Source: Taenia hydatigena (Eukaryota > Platyhelminthes > Cestoda > Cyclophyllidea > Taeniidae). From it: 64,000 nt of DNA. A program made the position numbers and the translations under genes. Below the pieces are notes generated by a model. The model was not told where the DNA came from, ran no database searches, and saw only the letters and a program-made list of their open reading frames with translations. Shown in pieces: positions 39,152 to 51,499 of this stretch. Location: NCBI GenBank assembly GCA_036345935.2, contig JADWOT020000001.1, positions 21,943,187-22,007,186 on the forward strand. The letters run 5' to 3'. How positions within the stretch are numbered: position 1 is the first letter of the stretch; every line of letters starts with the position of its first letter.

Positions 39152-41745
39152 GATGTGATTACACAGGCAACAATGTCAACCCAATTGTTCACCCTCTCAA
39201 GGGAGGAGATTTTTCAAGAAAGAGTTCACGTAGCGTAACAATCACTGTCAAATGAGTCCTTCCACTGAATCGTTGTGTCTCAAATTTTAAAAATTGATGG
39301 ATATTTTATTCAGCATTAAGACCCTCACATTTTGCCATGGCTGATGGTTACTTTGAAGTGCGAATGAGCGAGAGAGAATGCTGGCACTGACAGCTCATCC
39401 ACAAAGTGAGTTGATTAGGTGGGATTGCTGATCGAGTTGAGGACTTTGAAAACACACAACAGAGAACTGCCAATCAGTCTGTTGCAAGAGAGAAGAGCTT
39501 TTATCTCCCTCCACACAAGGCGTCGCTCTTATCTTTTTCTACACAATAAAGAGTGGTTTTCTGCACTGAAGTGGAATCACAAAGCTAGTCTGAGAGACAC
39601 ACACTGGCATCAAAGGAGTGGATTGTGAGAGACTTTGTCTTGTTCATGAAAACAATTAATCCCGGAGGATCAGAGGTGGCGAAAACACGAGCGCACATGC
39701 TGTTTGGGTGTGTTCTTAATCAAGGCGACCCTTCAGGTGACACCGAGAGAATAGCAACACTTCAAGCCTATACATCTTTCCCATTGATTTTTCTGGCCTT
39801 AGCTGTGCATAAGTTCTGCCTCACTGGCAAAAGGTGCAAAGTGCCTCTTCTTGCCTCTTTCTTGCCACCTCCGATTGGGTTTTGTGGCAAATCACTAACA
39901 TCACTTCCTAGTACAAAGGCGGGAAGCGCTGAGGCAGGGAGGACATTAATAACCCTTTTCTTAAAGGGTTAATCATCAAGTGCTTTTTAGTTGGGTTCAA
40001 GTTCATTGATGCGCACAGCTGTCTAGAATTACTCCTTAAGAAACCATTTGATCTTCTGATGGTAAATGGCGCAAATCTGTCAACTGGTCACTCCGTGAGC
40101 ATGTGGAAGGCGGTGCGATTGTGGAAGGAATGACACTGGATTCCCTCTCTGTCCAAATGGGCGAATGTGCCAACGCCCACTCACTAGGTGATCCTCAATA
40201 GAGTGCTCGTAGTGTTCCGCGAAGGAACCATAACAGGTGGCGAAGATCCTTCTCCATGGGTAACCTCAGTGCAGTGGAGAGTTGAACAGCACGAATATGC
40301 TCCAGTCATTTATGTTAAACTATCTCATCCTTCTTTGCCTTTGATCCAGCACTACATCATAGACACCTGAAGGTTGCTGTAGCCCATGTCAAACACCTTC
40401 AGTGCCTGGAGTTCTTTTAAAGTTGTGCAGCTCTTTAAACAGCTCATACAACCAGACTGGCGAAGATATTTGTCAACTGAATCAACCATAATGGCACAAT
40501 CTTCTGAAATGGAAACGGCTTTTTGACTGTTCATAATGAATTCAAATGTTTAATGAGTAAAGTTTTGGAAGAAATGGACAAATAAATTAATAAAAGAGAC
40601 TGAAGTACTATGAGTGAGCAGATCAGATAGACAATAAATTATACTAAGAAAAACCAAATATAGCCCCACCATCATTGTTATGAATGCATTAGACTCATTG
40701 ATGGCTTGGTAAAAGAAATGTTTAATTTAGCGATCTGGAAGGGGGAGATGATTCGCCATTGCAGTGATTGACAACTCCAGTTGGCGGTGATTTTAGGCAG
40801 CTGATGCGACTGCTTGATCGAAGTTGAGGCGTCAGTTCGGCACTAACAGTGCACAAGTAGTCAAGATGTTGAAATCTAACTATCGCAAGACGCCTAATCT
40901 AACGCTGTCAATGTGTGCATTGTGAGGCACAAACAATAATGACACAATTATTCTTGCATAGAGGACAGAAGATTTACTGCTTTACTTACCATCCCGTCAT
41001 ACTGGTGCGTGTTCACTCTCGACACCTACTGACAAGAATGGCGCAATTCAAATGGTCTCTCTGTGGTCAAAGTGAGCTCGAGAACGAACACACTGTCGTG
41101 TATTTGTCAGGAAGAGATGAATGAATGGGTAAGCGCGTGAAGAAAGGAATGGACAGATGCATGCTAATCCGTTCATTTTCGATGCAACGAATGCCACCTA
41201 AAGCGCTGCCTTTTCCATCTTTTGCAGGTGAAACACCACTGCAACAGCTCGTAGCATCAAATTTACGTGTGCGTGGTGGTGGTAAAATATTCTTTTGCGA
41301 CTGATTACATAAGTAGATGTTCTTTGTTTTTTTACCTCTTTTAGGCAAGAAAGCTCAAACCCGACGAATTTCGCCTGCATGCTTTTGGGAAGGTGGCTGG
41401 AGTGAGTTCACCCGCTGATCAAAATGACCCAACACCAAGTTACTAAGTGAGGCTAATCGAATAGTCTTAGTCGGATAAAGAGTTGTCACTCAATTGCACT
41501 AGTGACGGCAGTAAACTGTGGTGGTGTTGGTAGTAATGAGTGCGAAAATTTGCTTTTTATCTTATCGATACCCTTCAGAACAATCAGTCTAGTGCATACT
41601 TTTGTTTCCCGTCCAACACCACCAAGTTTCTCTCCACGCGACATAAGTTTTAACACATTTCGCCATGTTGACCTTGATGGAATCCACAAACTGAATGCCA
41701 GCCTGCGTGAGCTTGGGGCTGAGACTGGGCCCAACAGTCACAACA
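39152..41745 (-). repeat. Inner palindrome, right arm (about 2.6 kb)
   Basis: Reverse-complement partner of 35594-38197. It ends about 85 bp before the stop of ATE1, with which it is convergent in position. There are no intact recognisable genes in it. Confidence 0.95.
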
Positions 41746-41828
41746 AACCACCATGCGCACACACACCATGTCACAAAATACTAGCAATGCACAGAAAACT
41801 CCATTTCACAATCGCAATTACTACAGTC

Positions 41829-43704
41829 TTAAATAGCACAACTAATGCGCATGGTGCCAGTGTTGATGACAAGACGCGTCCACTCGTGGATGAGTTGCCG
41901 ATCCCTCTCACGCACCACACACTCGGCTTCAGCCAGAGTCGTGACTATTGCATTCCCCTCCACTGCAAAGCCTCCTTCTGGCAGCGCAGATGCCACAGCC
42001 TCGCAGAAGGCAAACTGAAGTATTGTCTTCCTCTCGTCGCCATGTGTGGTTGTTGTGTTGTCTGCGTTCTCCTCCGCCTCCACGAATCGATCGTACTTGC
42101 ATTGGTCTAGCAGACGCCTGCACTGCTCCATGGGCACCCACACATGCGTCTGAGGACAGGCGAGGTAGGAGGGAGAGAACTGAGCCTTGTACCTCATCTT
42201 GGGGCAGGAGTGTATGTAGTAGCCCAGAGAGCAGTGCGTGAAGTCAGCATAGGCAGCAACCACAGGACCGTATGTTCGATGGAGGTGTCGAACGAAGGCA
42301 ATGTTCCTAAATCACCACTCAATTAGCCACTTCTACAATGAAGCAATTCGTGCTTAGTTGAAACGAACCGGAGAGCTGCGTATGTGCCCAAATTGAGGAA
42401 AGCGTAATGAGGATCGTAGAAGCAGTAGACAGAGGAAAGACAACCAGGAACCAAATCCACCACATTGACGGCGATCAGCTTATGTCCATCCAGCCAGTAC
42501 TGTCGGTGGTAGGAGCCGAATTGTGGAGCACCGACGGCCTCCGCTGCAGTATCGTGTGTGCTCTAGACGCAGATGGAATGACAGGGTTATTAGCACACAC
42601 ACACTTGTAGCGTCGCATTACTGTATGCGGAAGCGAACTTACCACAAGTGTGGAATCAACCAGAAATTCGACGAATGCCTCGCGAGTTATGCTAGATGGC
42701 GATGCGCCATGCACACAGACCTGGTATTTGTAGTAGAGCTCGTACTCCTCATCGAAGCTCTCCTTCACTTCTGCACTTCTGCACAACCGGATCTATTCAA
42801 GATTACGCATTTGTGATCAGCATTGGCACATGGCCTGACAGTATTCGACGTGCCAGCAAAAGTTGAACTGGACGTACATCTAAAGTGTGCGCGGCACTCT
42901 CGTTCGGTGCCTCCTGTTGCAGGTAGTGTTCAATCTCCTTTGGTTTGTTCTTTGCACACCGATACTCTCGACTGTGGAGGTAGGTTTGCATGATCTCCTC
43001 ATAAGGCACTCCTGTCTTCTCGGCCCGTTTAGTCATGCGTTCTTGCTGAGCTTGCCATCGCTTCTGTTTGGAGGATTTCGATCGTCCAGATGCGTGAACC
43101 TCACCTGCACTCACATGTGTGTCCAGCTCAGTTGATTCAGTTCTCTCAGCTGCTTGACAACTACCCACATTGTTGCTGGTGTCGGCCTGCGATTCCACTC
43201 TCATAAATGAAGAAGAACAAGAGGAAGTGATGGCATCACTTTGGTCGATGGTACCATCTCTACCGCAGACGTCTCGTGATTGTTCAGCGTTATCATTTTT
43301 TTGTTTGCCCATCATGAGGAAGTGTGCAACAGCATTCAACACTCTCTTGTGTGTCTTTGAAATCCTAAAATGCTCTGCATCACACCTGATTGGAAAGGCT
43401 GGACAACACGTCTTCTTGTTCATTGTCTTGTAGACGTGATTTCCATGCCTAAATTGGAGGTGAGGATGGTGCAATCGTGTGATGCCTACCGACGCCATCC
43501 ACTATCCATGAGAATCCTATAGTCGTCCACGGTGAGCCTACTCGATGATATGACTGTGCAGGATGGAAGTGAGACAAATGGGGCCAACAACTTACACCAT
43601 TGTGCTTTTGGCGTGGTGGTATCATCGCAGTAGCGGCAGGAGTCAGTGAGCTTCTCGCCTTCAAGTTGGATGAGTGAATGTGTGTGATTGGAATGCTCAT
43701 TCAT
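41829..43704 (-). CDS. ATE1: Arginyl-tRNA--protein transferase 1, six exons, complete
   Basis: ATE1 transfers arginine from Arg-tRNA to N-terminal Asp/Glu (or oxidised Cys) of proteins in the Arg/N-degron pathway, in cytosol and nucleus. Inferred minus-strand exons: 43704-43596, 43553-43490, 43448-42840, 42778-42643, 42538-42369, 42306-41829. They sum to 1566 nt, 521 residues, close to the family's usual 500-520. The N-terminal domain has the Cys motif CRYC (23-26), then DDYRILMDSGWRR (46-58) and the KKTCCPA Cys pair (72-73). A long basic, Gln-rich linker follows, as in other ATE1s. The C-terminal domain has HTLDVRPV, EEYELYYKYQVCVHG, GSYHRQYWLDG, SSVYCFYDPHYAFLNLG and GYYIHSCPKMRYK, all ATE1 hallmarks. 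The exon 3/4 donor (GTCAGG), exon 5 acceptor and exon 5 donor (GTTCGT) are weaker and were chosen by frame and homology. The Met at 43704 fits the family start, but the frame is open further upstream. The stop lies about 85 bp from a palindrome arm. Confidence 0.92.
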
Positions 43705-44278
43705 GCTACGAGAGCAGAAGGATCCTGCAGAATAATGATGCAGTATATCAACCACCACCTTCCTTGCATTGATACGCCGAGCGAGAGCACAGCAGACGAC
43801 CAATCAGAGACGCGAAACCTTGAATGTTGGGTGAGAGATGCACGTGAATCCTTTGATCCCTTTGCCGCAGCCGTTCCTTCAGATGTCATCTTCGGTGCTG
43901 TTTGATCACGTTGGTAGTAGAGAGGAGTCAGGAGAGATCTTTGCGATTTCATCTTGTTATTCCAAATAGACGAGTCTTCTCTTTGATACGTAGATAAATA
44001 ACACTGATGTGGAAGGCGAAGTAGCCACTTCTATTCTAGATCCTCTCACGCAATGCCTTACAATTAATAAAAATATTTGTCCCAACAGCATGTTTGAGCT
44101 AGTCTAGAAAGTGGACCTCGTTTAATCAGCAGTGTCTTAGTTTGTCTACTCATTTTACCTTGGCAAAACTCACAACAACTACTGCTGCTAATGCACCAGC
44201 TTGATTTGGAAACTGACGCTGCATTGTCTAAGTTACCTTCTAATGGACAGCGTTTGTATATATTTTTTCTACTATTAT

Positions 44279-45959
44279 TCACGTAACACTTTGAGTTGAC
44301 GTTCTTGTGGAATTAGCCCTTGTATTCTGACCTGTCAGTTGGTTCGAATGCTTCTGCTCTCCTAAACAGACGGAGAGGTGCATTGTTGGTAGTGTCCACT
44401 GAAATGCAAAGGGTGTGTAGCACATGAAGCTGACTCTAGAGACACCATCTTTGTGACTCTCACCGAAACCGGCAGTCCAGTCAAACCAAGTGCTACAATG
44501 TTGATCGAGCAATCGCAACCCATCTTGCAAGTATTCAAAGTGACAAACTTACGTGGTGTGAGATAATTGCAGACAGGGTTCTTGTGACGTGAATCGACAA
44601 ATTTGAAGCACAAATGAATAGTAAGATCCAATCAGTTTGCTGTCCGTGGTTGAAGAGTGTTGCGTTGTGTTTCGATGGGTGCAAGGATTAACTTGTGCAT
44701 GTCCTGGATGCATAGCAGATGGCATCCATGGGGACTCCTGTGCTTGGATGGATGCCCTGTGCCGCGTAAATTGTGACAGGCACTGCCGAAGTGGCTCCAG
44801 AACCCACCGCTTTGCATTGACACTCAATGTTACGGGCCTTCAAAATAGATTTGGCAAGCGAGTGGCCAAGCTTACCGCACATGTTGGATGGAGGGAAAGA
44901 GGCGCTTGCGTAGTTAAAGCGTGCCAGCTCTGCGCTCATACCAAGTCGCATTAACTATCACAGCAGTTGCGCGAAGGTAGATAACGAATGGGTGAATGGC
45001 TAGTTCAATGGAAGAATTAAAGAAAGCATGAAATGCTATTGCATTATAAAATGCCCTGAAGCAATTCACAAACTCTGTGATGACACTTGAGTTAAGTGAC
45101 ATTTCCATTTCTTGCTTTCGTTTCCCCATTTTACCTCTTCCTTTTCCCATTCTCTTCTCTTCCTCCTCGTCCTCCTACAGCATTTTAACAGGACGACTAC
45201 ATTTCGTCAACCACCACGAGGAGGTCGAGTCACCTCCACTCTCCTCTTTTACATTCACTGACGACCTGTGGTCACGATTCCTGTGGATATCTTTAGGTGT
45301 AAGTCACAGATCTCTGCACCTCATCCACACTTCAGTCATCTTTATACTTCTTCGTAATTCATGTTGCAGATTTAAAACCACTAGAAACGTTCAGTACCAC
45401 AACTGAATGCTTACAGACGTTTGTTGATTGTAGATGCCCTGCAGTAGGCTTAGCCAATGCTGATAAGTTAAGCTGTCCTTCCTCTAACAATAATAAGCCC
45501 CTTATTCGTTGTTTCTTTGGTTGAAGCTTCGCTGTGCCTGCAGCAATTGTCCTCGTCTAGCATCTCATCGATATGACGACCGAAACTGAATGATTGAGCA
45601 AAGATTTGGCCGTGTTTAATTGTTTTCCTTTTCATTTATTGAGAGCCAAGGCGCAACAATTTGGCCGCTGTTCTACCAGCGGAGAGAAGTCGGATGGACC
45701 AACCTAAGCTATTACGAATGTTGAGGGATCGAACACTAAAGCTTACCTGCGCCCTTTGGAGCTGATGATAAGAACCAATGAACCGACTGGACGCGGTGCC
45801 TAAGAGGATGTAGTTAAAGCGTAACCATTTGTTAAGGAAGGTTAAAGTGAAGCAGAGGAGAATGACAGTAAATCCATGAAATACTTGTCCAATGATATAG
45901 ATCCTCGTGGACATCCGACGCTTACTTTTCTGTCCTTCGTCGCCCTCAGCCCTGTGCAT
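44279..45959 (-). other. Cluster of possible minus-strand exons upstream of ATE1, unidentified
   Basis: Three stretches look exon-like on the minus strand. About 45959-45747: TRIYIIGQVFHGFTVILLCF then TLTFLNKW, a likely membrane segment, closing at GCGCAG|GTAAGC. About 44943-44877: RFNYASASFPPSNMCG closing at GTAAGC. About 44766-44640: HGCHLLCIQDMHKLILAPIE, in a phase that fits the previous one. At 44530-44395 a frame reads LQDGLRLLDQHCSTWFDWTA then MCYTPFAFQW. They could form one membrane-protein gene, but I cannot name it and the plus strand is also partly open. Confidence 0.25.
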
Positions 45960-46671
45960 TTGGCTTCATTCCTTCACTTCATTGTCCTCTCATTCGCCAC
46001 TCGTCCACTATCAGACGTGAGAGTAGATGAGGTACATTTCCCTAAAGATCTCCATTGAGTCATGGCATTGACGATCCACCTGTGGCTACCATAATCGTGA
46101 ACTGTTGGGATTTTCGTTCACTCACCTGTAGCTGCTTGTGTTGCATTGACCCCTGTGACGAGTCAACTTATTCCACGGAGCAGAGGCAAGGATTGTACCG
46201 GCCGAGCCTGTAACAGTCGTGAGCAACTAAAGGGTGATTCGAATTTGTGACAAAGCGCAAATAAATTGCATTGAATGCTTCACTTATGAATGAATGGAAT
46301 GACTGAACTTGAAGTAGATTGACGCCAACTCTAAGGTTGTATCGTTGCACTTGTGGACAGGGAACTGGGCTTGTGCGCTATGGAAGGACAGAAGTAAGTG
46401 AGTGTGGAATGTGGCACGACAGTGACTAGGGCTTCATTGTCCATCTGATCTTCTCGTCATGTCACTTGGCGCATCGTGTTACTGACTTCTAATCTGCCAT
46501 TCTCTTGGCACAGATTGGAAAAATTAGGCGACGCGGTAATAATTTGCTTCCATTGGTGTCGGTGTTAAGTGAGGTGCGACTTTCATTCATAAATTAGGCT
46601 ACCGACATCATTACGTAGTGGTGTCATTAGTTGTGTGCATGTCCATTTAGTAGCCGTGCTCAAGGTTCCAA

Positions 46672-46735
46672 CATGACACGGAGGTCAATCCACCCGGCTA
46701 GGGCAATGTGACCACCCATGTGACTTTGAACGAAA
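46672..46735 (+). repeat. Short dispersed repeat core (GGCTAGGGC family), copy b
   Basis: It reads GAGGTCAATCCACCCGGCTA then GGGCAATGTGACCACCCATG. It aligns with copies at 6.13 and 58.15 kb over about 45 bases. Confidence 0.65.
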
Positions 46736-46963
46736 TCAGCAGTTTAAATAAACAAAGCTTTGAAGCCGCATTTAGCTCTAGCCTGTTGAATCTGATGCAA
46801 GGTGTATGTTTAAACAAATCATGTGATCTGGTTGTTTCGACTATGAGAAAAAGTTGTGCGCCACCGCTCTTGCGGACGGAAGCAAAACTGTAGAGGACGG
46901 TTTACTATGTGATGAATAGGCGCTGATCGCGGTTGCTATGGTACGTTTCGGCTTGTATTTCAG

Positions 46964-47250
46964 CCGGATTCCTTACTGACGATCGCACGTTCTGCGTCAC
47001 TCAATGAGCTCAACTCCTCCACTATCAAGTGCAACGCCGCTCGACCCTTTCGACGATGTTTTAATACATTCGCCTCGTTCTGTGATAGCAGTGCTAATGG
47101 CTACGTCATCATCATTGAATGCGATAGAAAGCGTGCAGACACCGAGACAGCTCTTATGTTAGGCTCTATCATTAATGGTTTTCGTATTCTTGCAGACACG
47201 ACCAACACGGCTAAGGATTTAGGACATTTTGGCATCAATATAAACACCAC
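46964..47250 (+). CDS. Exon-like open stretch, unidentified protein (partial)
   Basis: A 95-codon open stretch is bounded by TATTTCAG before 46964 and GTATGT after 47250, ending in phase 2. It reads PDSLLTIARS, then STIKCNAARPFRRC, FASFCDSSANGYVIIIEC, ETALMLGSIINGFRIL and ends GHFGININT. The spaced cysteines suggest an extracellular domain. I do not recognise the family and could not join it to other exons with confidence. Confidence 0.4.
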
Positions 47251-49225
47251 GTATGTCTCGAGATGTTGACTGCAAGCCACACAGACCACCCAGAACATCC
47301 ATTAGGCAGATTTGCTTGCTGCAGGTTATTTCAGATGCAAATCCACACTGTGATGGTTACGCAGAGAAGTAGGCCATTCTGAGTGATGGAAAAGAGTAAG
47401 ATGACCGAGATGGGAACCAACAAAGTGTCTGCGCTAGAGCAGGTGAAAGAAAGCATTCATTGGTTGCATCCTCAGCTACCAGATGAGAAATCTATGAAGG
47501 AATAGCTCTACGTAGGATGCACCAAATCGAAGCCGTCTACTACCGCATCCAACGTGCGTGACACGTGACGTCTCATTCGCCCAGGCTAAGATCATCGAAA
47601 CTTTCTCATGCAACGACTGCATATAGAGCCTTGTTTACTGCTGGTTCAGTGGAGACGGGTCAGCCACATATTTATCCACCGCTCGCCTCCAATTCTACCA
47701 TCGTCGTTTGACTTCAAGTGACCACTTGTGCCCTTGTTTTGCCTTAAACGAGTTGGTGAGTAGTGCATAAGTATTCGGTAGACGCGCCATTTATAGCACT
47801 GTTACAGCACCCACCAATTCCATGATGTCCTTCTCTAACCACTGTTCGAACCAAGGATGTAAAGGCAAAGGTGGTAAAGAGGAACATTAAACCCATTGCA
47901 ACTATCCAGGGAGCTCATTTCTAACTTTCGTGCATCATATTTACTTCGTCTAAATTCGCCATTCAATCAGTAGTTGCATGCGAAAGTGTTTGAATTTGCA
48001 ATTGAATTGCTTTCGTCCATCTAGATCGTGAAGTTTCGAGACATGTAAAGGCTTTCTACTCTTTGGCATGTATCAGCAATTTATTCCTCTTTTATATATA
48101 TAAAATACCATTGCGAATTTCAGGAAAAATGTTCTTAATCTCACCAACAAGGCTGAATGGAAATTAGAGCCATGTGTTCTACTACTGTTGATCTAAACAA
48201 ATCCAAATTGCTTAGACTCACTTCTCATCCAAACACGGTAAGGTGCTGCTGAATTTTGCACACATTATGTTCTTCTGTTTAATTGGATGGAGGAGTCGCA
48301 CCTCCTGATTGTATCACTTTTGGTACATCAGGACGAGACAATTTGGCACAGAGGGTCGTTACTGATAGCCAACAGCTGGTGTTTGAGATGACGTCCATGT
48401 CTCTTGGTGTAGGCAATATGAATAAAGTGATGACGACATAAATACGCAATACAAGGGTTCGCACAACTCAGCCGACTTGCAGGTGTCCTCAATAATTTAC
48501 CACTTGAGAGCTTTGATTGAATGGATGGCCAACAATGCGTCTGCCTCCACCAATCTTTTTGCAAGCCCTCCTTTCTGATCCACATGTCAGTGTGCAGACT
48601 CAAGAGCTATCTTGGTAAACGCTGACGACAAAAATCGGTGACCTTGGTTTGACCATCGGATATCACAGTGCATGCGTAGAAATGAGATATGCATTAGCCA
48701 AACGCTGCAATACTACTTAGACGATAAAAGTAGGGCGGTATGGGACTGTGTACACGCGCTAAGGTTGGATGCGACTGGTTTGGGTTATGTCGAGTATGGT
48801 GGTTAACACTCCCAACAGATTTAGCAGAACTTACTTAGAAGCAGCTGCAACTCCTACTGCCGTGCCGTGGATATCAGTTAATGCTGACAAGACTGGAATA
48901 ATGCCATTCATTGTGATTCCTGCAGGAGTTAGTTTTGACATCCTGAGCTCCACATTCCATCCAGTCTTTTTTGCTGTCATCCAGAGACCTTCCGTAAATA
49001 GTTCATTTAGAATAGAGACTTCTGACTTCTCATCCACACAGTTGCTTGTGTTATCGAAATCCACATTCAAGAGAATAGGCGGTTCTGCCTCTAGAAGTTC
49101 ACTTCAAATAATCCACCTCTTACGGCAAACGGTCTTGACTAAAAGTAGAGGAGGAGTGGAGAGATGCAGTCTGTGTTGGGATGTCCAAGCCGATCATAGT
49201 TAATTCGAGTAACAAGTCAGAAGTT
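47251..49225. other. No gene resolved; both strands open at 48.83-49.2 kb
   Basis: A minus-strand frame at about 49070-48835 (LRMSKLTPAGITMNGIIPVL, then GTAVGVAAAS) closes at TCTAA|GTAAGTTC. The plus strand is open over the same stretch for 144 codons. I cannot decide which strand, if either, is coding. Confidence 0.3.
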
Positions 49226-49487
49226 TATCAAGTACCTCTCACTTTAGAGTTTTTTCAAGTTAGGCCAAGTTGAACACATGCAACATCTCTTTGAGCGCAA
49301 GTCGAATCTGCAAACGATGTAGAGTTCGCCCGCGCTGCTGGTGTTGTTTTAGGCTTATCAAATACCTCTTACTTTAAAGTTTCTTTGAGTTAGGCTAAGT
49401 TGAACAAATGCAACATCTCTTGGAGCACAAGTCGAATCTGCAAGCGATGTAGACGTCGCTTGCGCTGCTGGTGTTGTTTTAGGCTTT
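49226..49487. repeat. Two-copy tandem repeat, about 130 bp per unit
   Basis: The copies are 49226-49356 and 49357-49487. Both contain GTTAGGC-AAGTTGAACA, ATGCAACATCTCTT, GCACAAGTCGAATCTGCAA or close variants, and end GCGCTGCTGGTGTTGTTTTA. They differ by about a dozen bases. Confidence 0.9.
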
Positions 49488-50344
49488 GGAAGAGCATTTC
49501 TTTCCCATGTGCTGCCTTACGACCCACTTCCTCACAAGACGGTGGTGGCAATAGGTGGTGGGTGGAGTCAACAAGGGTGACACAGGAAGGAATGAACGCA
49601 GTCCCGCCATTGCTAGAACTCTGGTGCGAATAAAATTATTGAGGGGCACCACGTGGTTCTTTGCACCCTCATCATGCGATTCCACTTCATTTCGAAAGAG
49701 GATTACGTGAGACCTTTATTTGCTGAGCCCATATCTCTGACTTCGGAGACTTATCGTATCACCTGCTTACATCAGCTCCCATGCTGAAACTCATTTCCTC
49801 GCCACGTTCCGTGATGGTAGTGGCGTTGGCTGTGCCATCAACATTGACAGTGGAAAGAGTGGCTGCAACTGTGACGGCAGTGGTGTTGATGTCAAGCCCT
49901 CCATCGACGGAGGCTTCAGCAGTGGCAACCGCTCCACCACCTACACCATGAGGTGCACCTCAGCCTACATTTCTTGTTCATTAAGCACAATGCTTCAAAT
50001 AAATGCAGACGCAATGATATCCTGTGAGTCAGGGACGACATGGTGTCTGGGTTAAAATAGGTCCAAGTAAGGCATTTAGCTGCTATTCTCTCACCATCTA
50101 GAGAGTTGATAACGCAGGCAACTTTCTTTCTCACCTCTTCATTCTTTGAGCGAGTGGTATCGCGAAGGCACCGATTCTATCCCCTTTGTGACATCCACCC
50201 ATCATCAGATTCTGCTGACCTCTACGCCGCTCACCACCTGACCGTCTCTTTGTCGGAGTGTTTTCTTCTCGTTTGAATACCAGTTGCATCCATGCAAACG
50301 CCGGACATTGCATGCGAAGACACTTAGGCACAGCATGAATAGGA

Positions 50345-50462
50345 GACCTAAAACAACTACACAAGCCGTTCTATCATCTCTGGAGCAAATATGCATTTTG
50401 CGTCTTGAAAGACCTCACCGGCAAACCACCACCTGACGGCCTCGAGGATGGAGGACACATGG
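50345..50462 (+). CDS. Exon-like open stretch, unidentified protein (partial)
   Basis: It opens after TGAATAG and closes at ATG|GTAAGT. It encodes GDLKQLHKPFYHLWSKYAFC then VLKDLTGKPPPDGLEDGGHM. Composition looks coding and the donor is a perfect match. It could belong with the 46.96-kb exon on the same strand, but no connecting exons are certain. Confidence 0.3.
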
Positions 50463-51247
50463 TAAGTTTAAAAAGACAGTTGCTGGTGGCATATGCAAGA
50501 ACCACCGCTAACAAGAGCAGACGAGGAACTGTGTAGCACAGGTCTCTTCGAGCTCACCTCTTAGACGAAATGCGTTACGCGAAAGCAATACTTAGTAAGC
50601 TATAAGGCGGAAAACTACTCCGATCTCCTCACTCCTAAAACCTACTAGTGGCGGTATCAATTGGAAATGCAAAGGATAAAGTACAGAGAGGAAAAGTGAA
50701 CTGAAAAGAAGTAAACTAAAATACCGAATGTTCATACTCGCGTCCTTGAAGCCATAGTTTTGGCAATTAGGAAACGAAAACTATCACCTAACCGAGTACA
50801 TCCACACTCAGTCGAAGGGCAGAGGTGTCATTGGTCTCTCTTCTACTCCTGCTGTTTTGTCTGGCGTTGTTAGCATAAAATCTGATCGTATAATAAGGAG
50901 AGTCACAACGATGTTTTGCATCAAACGCTTTCACAATTAGACCCTAATCGAGCGTACCTTACACGTAGCCAATAGTCTTCGTTGCTGTCTGACCTGTGTG
51001 TCACACGCACAATCTACAACGGGAAGGCGGGTGAGTAGCCCAAAGCGCTGCTGACTACCTATTGGTTTGACTCGTGACACGTGACACCTCATGCCAGGCA
51101 ACGCCTTACGCACTTCTTCTTCTTCTTCTTGATGCCACAGTTATCAAATAATCAAACTTGCAGCTGAATATTGAAGGCCTTTGACTAACAAATGTTCGTT
51201 ATTTCTAGACGTAGTCAGTTGTATCGCTGAGTCGTCCCCCATAGAGG

Positions 51248-51475
51248 GTGCGCATGATCCGTGATCCATTGTTTGTTTGTAGCTTTTGTTCCTCTGCCTC
51301 CTTTTACTTCATGCTACCGTTATTTCCATTATTAGTGCCGCCTTTGTCACTATGCGGCACTCGCACTGTCATTAGTATTGTCACCATGGTGCTCTGTTGG
51401 ATTGGTATGCTCACCTCACTGTGCTGTCTGCTTGCTCTCGTGGCATTGCTGCCCCAGTGGAACAGGTGCGGTCTA
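51248..51475 (+). CDS. Exon-like open stretch with two hydrophobic segments (partial)
   Basis: The frame includes LFPLLVPPLSLC and then TVISIVTMVLCWIGMLTSLC, CLLALVALLPQWN, reaching AACAG|GTGCGG. This would be a membrane segment, possibly the C-terminal part of a membrane protein on the plus strand. It may be chance hydrophobicity. Confidence 0.25.
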
Positions 51476-51499
51476 CTGCATGTTCATTGAATCAGAAGG

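Noticed and set aside
42887..43433. Plus-strand frames of 82-87 codons inside ATE1
   Set aside because: They are antisense shadows of ATE1 exon 3, whose minus-strand product is clearly homologous to ATE1.
49785..49945. Stretch open on both strands (plus: FRDGSGVGCAINIDSGKSGC; minus: DINTTAVTVAATLSTVNVDG)
   Set aside because: Repetitive composition keeps both strands open. No family match and no clear splice chain, so no coding call was made.
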